From: XBB1006 sp051877515
GTDB lineage: Bacteria; Bacillota; Clostridia; Lachnospirales; Lachnospiraceae
DNA: 54,223 bases
NCBI GenBank assembly: GCA_051877515.1
Contig: JBJEIY010000012.1
Location: 1 to 54,223, forward strand
Reading direction: 5' to 3'
The position numbers and the translations under genes are program-made. The notes under the pieces were generated by a model. The model made no database searches, was not told the DNA's origin, and saw only the letters and a program-made list of their open reading frames with translations. This document shows positions 51,201 through 54,223 of this stretch, piece by piece (positions within the stretch are counted from its first letter, which is position 1; every line of letters begins with the position of its first letter).

Positions 51201-51829
51201 TCTCTAACAAGATAAAAAAAGAGTTAAAGAAGCTGGATATTCCGGAAGGTTATTCTGTTGAAATGGCAGGTGAGGATGAAACCATTAATGATGCCATGGA
51301 GCAGTTAATACTGATGCTGGTGGTGGCAGTTGCCTTTATCTACCTGATCATGGTAGCCCAGTTCCAGTCACTGCTCAGCCCGTTTATCATTATGTTTACC
51401 ATTCCATTGGCATTTACCGGTGGTTTCCTGGGATTGTATTTAACCGGAAATGAAGTCAGTGTGATCGCTATGGTTGGTTTTGTCATGCTGGCGGGTATCA
51501 TTGTTAATAACGGAATCGTGCTGGTGGACTATATCAACCAGTTGCGTGAAAAGGGAATGAGCAAGAAGGAAGCTATTATCGAGTCCGGAAGGACCAGACT
51601 GCGTCCCATCCTGATGACGGCATTGACCACGATCCTGGCTATGTCCACCATGGCCATGGGAATGGGAATGGGAGCCGATATGGTGCAGCCAATGGCCATT
51701 GTAACTATTGGAGGCTTGCTGTACGGAACCTTGTTGACGCTGTTTGTGGTGCCATGTATCTATGATCTTTTCCATCGGGAAAAGAGCATGATAAAGGAGG
51801 AGATTGACGATGATATCTTCGATTTATAA
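48260..51829 (+). CDS. RND efflux transporter with an inserted coiled coil
   Basis: A 1189-aa AcrB-like exporter of a Gram-positive. It has N-terminal helix 1 (about 12-32), porter domain 1, helices 2-6 (about 495-650) with the proton-relay segment GIGMLVDNSIVVIEN, helix 7 near 680, porter domain 2, and the last helices (about 1010-1170). About residues 190-365 hold a long insert: heptad-like, Lys/Glu-rich helices around a short turn, resembling YhgE-type or adaptor coiled coils. No separate membrane fusion protein is encoded nearby. AGGAGG lies 6 nt before the ATG. tetR overlaps its 3' end by 20 nt. Confidence 0.92.
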   Translation: MISKFSVKKPYTVLVGIVLVLILGFISVTRMSTDLLPSMNMPYAIVVTTDVGATPEEVEKEVTAPIEAAMASMTDIKNISSVSQDNYSMVILEFEQSAEMDSITVEMRESLDMLASTWPDRVGNPSIMKINPDMMPVLITAVSMEGMSAQELTEYVDNEIVPEIESVAGVGSVNVSGGVETSIRVNVDNDKIAKLNDKVKKALDKKFADAEREIKDAEKSLKSQSSKLESGEQELIGSTTEAVNQLTDQKVSLLQTKAQLKEKITEMKGSLTGDVTADAMIQNGIASLEENIREIDNGIETINQNLSKLNASQISGAVEMGSASAQVASGQTSLKEALDSLEESKEAAYEASDLTTILTEEALGGILSAQNFDMPAGYVEKDGTQYMVRVGEDVADIDELTNLIVLDLNMDDVDPIYLNDIATVEYVDDSADVYTSINGEPGILLTIEKQTGYSTGDVTDAAIEKMKSLEDHTEGLSTEIIMDQGIYISYIVDSVVQNMVIGGILAILILLIFLRNIKPTLVIACSIPVSVVTAVVLMYFSGVTLNIISLSGLALGIGMLVDNSIVVIENIYRMRNLGIPAKEAAVKGAKQVTSAITASTLTTACVFLPIVFTEGVTRQLFVDMGLTIAYSLLASLIIALTFVPMMASGVLAKNKEKEHRIMDRIQTVYAKILKVALRFKPAVLLLALVLLVVSAMGAVSRGTAFLPSMESTQMTATYTAPEDLSLEEVGDLSDKIISRMLTVDGVQTVGAMAGSTSMMETGGGSGDANSVTMYLILDEEKELSNNEIIKEIEKKTADVEGELDVQASAMDISAYMTSGIQVNVTGRDLDTLQDLTGQVQEIVSGTEGIEDVSSGLDNRISGIKVKVDKEKAAQYSMTVAQVYQTVAAQLTKSESVTTISTDTADYEVYLETSDARELQLEDIKNITFTYKNQDGEKEEIPIKKIAKIEEIQSLSAIRRDSQNRYISINAQVDEDHNVGLVSNKIKKELKKLDIPEGYSVEMAGEDETINDAMEQLILMLVVAVAFIYLIMVAQFQSLLSPFIIMFTIPLAFTGGFLGLYLTGNEVSVIAMVGFVMLAGIIVNNGIVLVDYINQLREKGMSKKEAIIESGRTRLRPILMTALTTILAMSTMAMGMGMGADMVQPMAIVTIGGLLYGTLLTLFVVPCIYDLFHREKSMIKEEIDDDIFDL

Positions 51830-52439
51830 GGATCCTCCGCCAAAGGTACGGCAAATGTTTCAGGCATGTTCGGAGCTGATAGAAGAAGGTATGCCTATCC
51901 ATAGCATTAAGGTCGTGGATATCACAAGCCGGGCAGGCATCGGTAAGGGCACAGCCTATGAATACTTTCGGAATAAAGAAGAACTGATCGGAGAGGCACA
52001 GCTGTATTATTTCAACGAGCAGTTCCTTGACATGAAGGAAAAAGTGGCTGCAGCAGGAACCTTCTGGGATGCAGTGGACTGTCTGCTGGATATGATAGAC
52101 CAGATTATGGAAAAACGGGAAGGACTTCAGGTTTTGTTCAAGCATGCAGTGACCAATATCCGGGAAGAACTGCGGGAAGATCAGGGTGCTGTATGCCGTC
52201 CGCCGGAGAGTCTGGCAAGTTTCTTACAGGAGCTGGCCCGTCGGGCAATCCGGGAATTAAACCTTTCCGAAACCAGTGAATTTCGTGTAGGAAATATCAT
52301 TACTTCCCAGATCATGTCCTATGGCCTTTTCTGTGTAGTGGACCAGGATGTATATGATGCAAAAGAAGAAGTACAGCAAAGTCGGAAGAAATACAGAGAA
52401 ATCTGTAAGAACAGTATCGTGAAACTCTTTGAATCATAA
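51810..52439 (+). CDS. TetR family regulator of the RND exporter
   Basis: A 209-aa repressor with an N-terminal helix-turn-helix (IHSIKVVDITSRAGIGKGTAYEYF, about 31-54, given by position) and a helical ligand-binding domain. ATG 51810 is 9 nt from AAAGGAGG; the TTG at 51804 is too close. It overlaps the exporter stop by 20 nt, so it is co-translated, and probably binds the palindrome at 48220-48235 to autoregulate the operon. The inducer is unknown. Confidence 0.93.
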   Translation: MISSIYKDPPPKVRQMFQACSELIEEGMPIHSIKVVDITSRAGIGKGTAYEYFRNKEELIGEAQLYYFNEQFLDMKEKVAAAGTFWDAVDCLLDMIDQIMEKREGLQVLFKHAVTNIREELREDQGAVCRPPESLASFLQELARRAIRELNLSETSEFRVGNIITSQIMSYGLFCVVDQDVYDAKEEVQQSRKKYREICKNSIVKLFES

Positions 52440-52445
52440 AAGAAG

Positions 52446-52478
52446 ACAGCCCTACCGGAAACGGCGGGGCTGTTTTTC
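52446..52478 (+). terminator. Terminator after tetR
   Basis: ACAGCCC (52446-52452) pairs with GGGCTGT (52467-52473). An inner CCG-GAAA-CGG hairpin is present, then a T run. Confidence 0.8.
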
Positions 52479-52528
52479 GTTGCGTGGGTGCACGGAATAC
52501 GGAGAATAGGCCAGATGGATAGAACCAT

Positions 52529-52777
52529 CTACGCATTCCCGTGAAAATCCAACAGCAGACGTATATCAATATCCAATGCATCCGCAATGCGGAAAAGTAA
52601 GTCCAATGAAACCGGACGGACAATATTGGGGGCTTCAATGGCACCCAGATGCTGTCTGGAAATGTCCAGTTTTTCCGCAAGCTGCTCCTGTGTCAGGCCC
52701 TTGTGCTTACGGTAGTAGGCGATATTATATCCGATTTCGGTATAGCGCTTGTCATTCTGTTGGGTTGTTTTATTCAT
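52529..52777 (-). CDS. Small XRE-family helix-turn-helix regulator
   Basis: An 82-aa protein that is little more than a Cro/CI-type HTH domain: NIAYYRKHKGLTQEQLAEKLD, ISRQHLGAIE and a DLLFRIADALDIDIRLLL end (given in parts). ATG 52777 has GAGGTG 6 nt upstream; a longer frame up to 52816 lacks a good site. It stands alone, convergent to tetR and divergent to the GGDEF gene. Targets are unknown; the divergent neighbour is a candidate. Confidence 0.87.
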   Translation of the reverse strand: MNKTTQQNDKRYTEIGYNIAYYRKHKGLTQEQLAEKLDISRQHLGAIEAPNIVRPVSLDLLFRIADALDIDIRLLLDFHGNA

Positions 52778-52846
52778 AGAAAGCACCTCGATATAGATTA
52801 TTGTAAGTGTAACCATATATAAATTAAATTAGACTTAAAATAACAC

Positions 52847-52875
52847 TTGATATGTAAAATGCGACAAGATATAAT
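52847..52875 (+). promoter_or_regulatory. Promoter of the GGDEF gene
   Basis: -35 TTGATA (52847-52852) and -10 TATAAT (52870-52875), 17 nt apart, 60 nt before the ATG. The surrounding region, shared with the divergent XRE gene, is very A/T-rich. Confidence 0.75.
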
Positions 52876-52935
52876 TGAAACAAACGAGTTGTTAGTTAGA
52901 ATGTGACATTTTTACAAAAGAAGGGAACTGTTCCT

Positions 52936-54051
52936 ATGTTCATGAATATGTCTTTGAATCTTACTACCTGTGTACGGTACGGTTCTCTGATCTTATTTCA
53001 TCTTACGATCCTGTATTACAGCATCCGGTGTTGGGAGATTCTGAACCGCAGGAAGCGTATGGCGATCCTGATCTTTGAGCCGGTTCTTTTGGTGATTAGC
53101 ATGATTGCAGTCCTGGAGCCAGAGTCATTGTGTATCATTGTCTATGTGCTACTGATTCTCGCCGGACTTGTGGTGGGTAAAGAAAATGCGGAAAAATATC
53201 TGGATAAGCAGACAGGGATGTATAATCAGTATGGGTTGGAAACTGTTTGCAGCGAATACTTTGCCCGGCAGAGAAAGGTCTGTCTTTTGGTGGTGGCCTT
53301 AAGTGAAGCAGAAGAGGTATGGGAAATCAGAAACTGGAAACGGTATGCTGATGCAATGAAAAAGATGGGTTCTTTTTGCAGGCAGACTTTGAAACAGCGG
53401 CCATACCGGGTGGGCGGAAACGGATTTGTGCTTCCGGTCAGACAGGGCCGAACGGCAAAACAGGAAATACAGGTATTGGAAGACTATGTTGCAAAGCAGT
53501 ACGAGGGAGAAATCGCCATTTCTTACAAAATCGTAAATCCGGATGGCTACAGTGAGGTAAATGAGGTGCTTTCCGATGTGCTGGAATTCTGCACCGGTGA
53601 AATGAACAAAATGGCCACTCATGATTTCTTGACGAAGGTTTACAATCGTAATTCTTATGAAAAAGAAATTGCACAGCTGAAGCAGGATGGCAGGGATGCA
53701 TTCTGTTTTCTGATAGACTTAAATAATCTGAAAAATACCAACGATGAACTGGGACATTCCGCAGGAGATGAACTGCTGCAGACCCTTGCGAAGGTGCTGA
53801 AAAAAACAGCCGGGAAGGATGGCAGGGTATTTCGGTATGGCGGGGATGAATTTGTGGTTTTGTGGACCGGGGAAGATGCCGGGCAATTCCTGACGGAATT
53901 AGAACAGACCAGCCATAATATCAACCGGGAACGGAAGGTGCCCCTGAAGTTTGCCGTCGGATATGGCAGAGTCCTTGATGAGGAAGGAATAATGCAGGCA
54001 GACCGGATGATGTATGAAAACAAAAAGCAGATGAAAGCAAAGAAAATGTAA
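52936..54051 (+). CDS. Membrane diguanylate cyclase with tandem GGDEF-like domains
   Basis: A 371-aa protein. N-terminal hydrophobic segments (about 10-30, 45-80) anchor it. A first domain begins DKQTGMYNQYGLE and carries YRVGGNGFVLP, which looks like a decayed GGDEF domain. The second domain has the full set: DFLTKVYNRNSYE, FLIDLNNLKNTND and RYGGDEFVVL, so c-di-GMP synthesis is predicted. No RxxD inhibitory site is visible in front of GGDEF. The ATG at 52936 follows AGAAGG by about 11 nt; a GTG at 52903 is in frame but lacks a site. Confidence 0.88.
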   Translation: MFMNMSLNLTTCVRYGSLILFHLTILYYSIRCWEILNRRKRMAILIFEPVLLVISMIAVLEPESLCIIVYVLLILAGLVVGKENAEKYLDKQTGMYNQYGLETVCSEYFARQRKVCLLVVALSEAEEVWEIRNWKRYADAMKKMGSFCRQTLKQRPYRVGGNGFVLPVRQGRTAKQEIQVLEDYVAKQYEGEIAISYKIVNPDGYSEVNEVLSDVLEFCTGEMNKMATHDFLTKVYNRNSYEKEIAQLKQDGRDAFCFLIDLNNLKNTNDELGHSAGDELLQTLAKVLKKTAGKDGRVFRYGGDEFVVLWTGEDAGQFLTELEQTSHNINRERKVPLKFAVGYGRVLDEEGIMQADRMMYENKKQMKAKKM

Positions 54052-54067
54052 GATGCTTTAGAATCCA

Positions 54068-54102
54068 ACAGACCTCTGACGATGGTTCAGAGGTCTGTTT
54101 TT
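54068..54102 (+). terminator. Terminator after the GGDEF gene
   Basis: A perfect 12-bp stem (ACAGACCTCTGA 54068-54079, TCAGAGGTCTGT 54087-54098), 7-nt loop, then T run. The remaining 120 nt to the window end hold no gene; a weak TTGACC/TGTAAT promoter-like pair (54164-54191) may belong to the next gene. Confidence 0.85.
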
Positions 54103-54223
54103 GGGTTCGAAGCGGTGTCGGGAGAAATCATTTATGGTAAAAAGCATGGATCATCAAGATGAATTGACCTTGAGTTTCCGTAAACTGTAATTCAAAAATA
54201 AAAATAACGTCCCAAAGCACCAG

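Noticed and set aside
54133..54191. 18-codon ORF near the window end
   Set aside because: No ribosome binding site and no recognisable sequence; too short to support.

Overview
The window looks like a chromosomal segment of an anaerobic, motile Gram-positive of the Clostridia, most likely Lachnospiraceae. This rests on gene content: an A-type flavodiiron protein, SecA with a C-terminal zinc motif, an mbl-flhO-flhP-flgJ flagellar block, comFC-yvyF, cdaA-cdaR-glmM, a Gram-positive-type RND exporter, AGGAGG ribosome binding sites, and DUF4358 and TSCPD (TIGR03905) proteins. The genus call is an inference. I see no tRNA, rRNA, CRISPR array, transposase or phage module.

Layout. 1-1.5 kb: end of a cell-surface polysaccharide locus (nucleotidyltransferase and ABC-2 permease). 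1.5-3.2 kb, minus strand: Y-family polymerase with a small partner. 3.3-6.2 kb: flavodiiron protein, then a membrane-anchored transglutaminase-like protein with a DUF4358 lipoprotein. 6.3-9.5 kb, minus: ppk1 and a short ppx. 9.7-12.5 kb: a TetM-like ribosomal GTPase fused to a Rae1/YacP-type NYN nuclease domain. 12.6-17.1 kb: trpS, a large sensor with solute-binding, degenerate GGDEF and intact EAL domains, and a TSCPD protein. 17.2-24.8 kb: secA, then uvrB-uvrA behind a LexA-type box. 25.2-31.7 kb: mbl, two flagellar rod proteins, flgJ-like, recD2, comFC, yvyF. 31.8-36.7 kb: two unknown membrane proteins, then cdaA-cdaR-glmM (c-di-AMP and peptidoglycan precursors). 36.8-46.2 kb: LCP protein, HtrA protease, Xaa-Pro aminopeptidase, DUF308 protein, polysaccharide deacetylase, MATE exporter, glutaminase, Mn-type CDF exporter. 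46.3-48.1 kb: an iron-containing alcohol dehydrogenase with atypical codon use, bracketed by two related nested hairpins, then panD. 48.2-54.2 kb: an RND exporter with a long inserted coiled coil and its TetR regulator, a small XRE regulator, and a membrane protein with tandem GGDEF domains.

How parts work together. Envelope growth is a theme: Mbl, CdaA/CdaR/GlmM, LCP transferase, deacetylase, SecA and HtrA. Genome maintenance is another: polY, UvrBA, RecD2 and ComFC. Two c-di-GMP proteins are present, one predicted to degrade it and one predicted to make it.

The most interesting items are the TetM-Rae1 fusion, which joins two activities known separately to work at the ribosomal A site, and the pair of nested palindromes around the atypical dehydrogenase gene. 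All functions are read from sequence alone; no database search was run.
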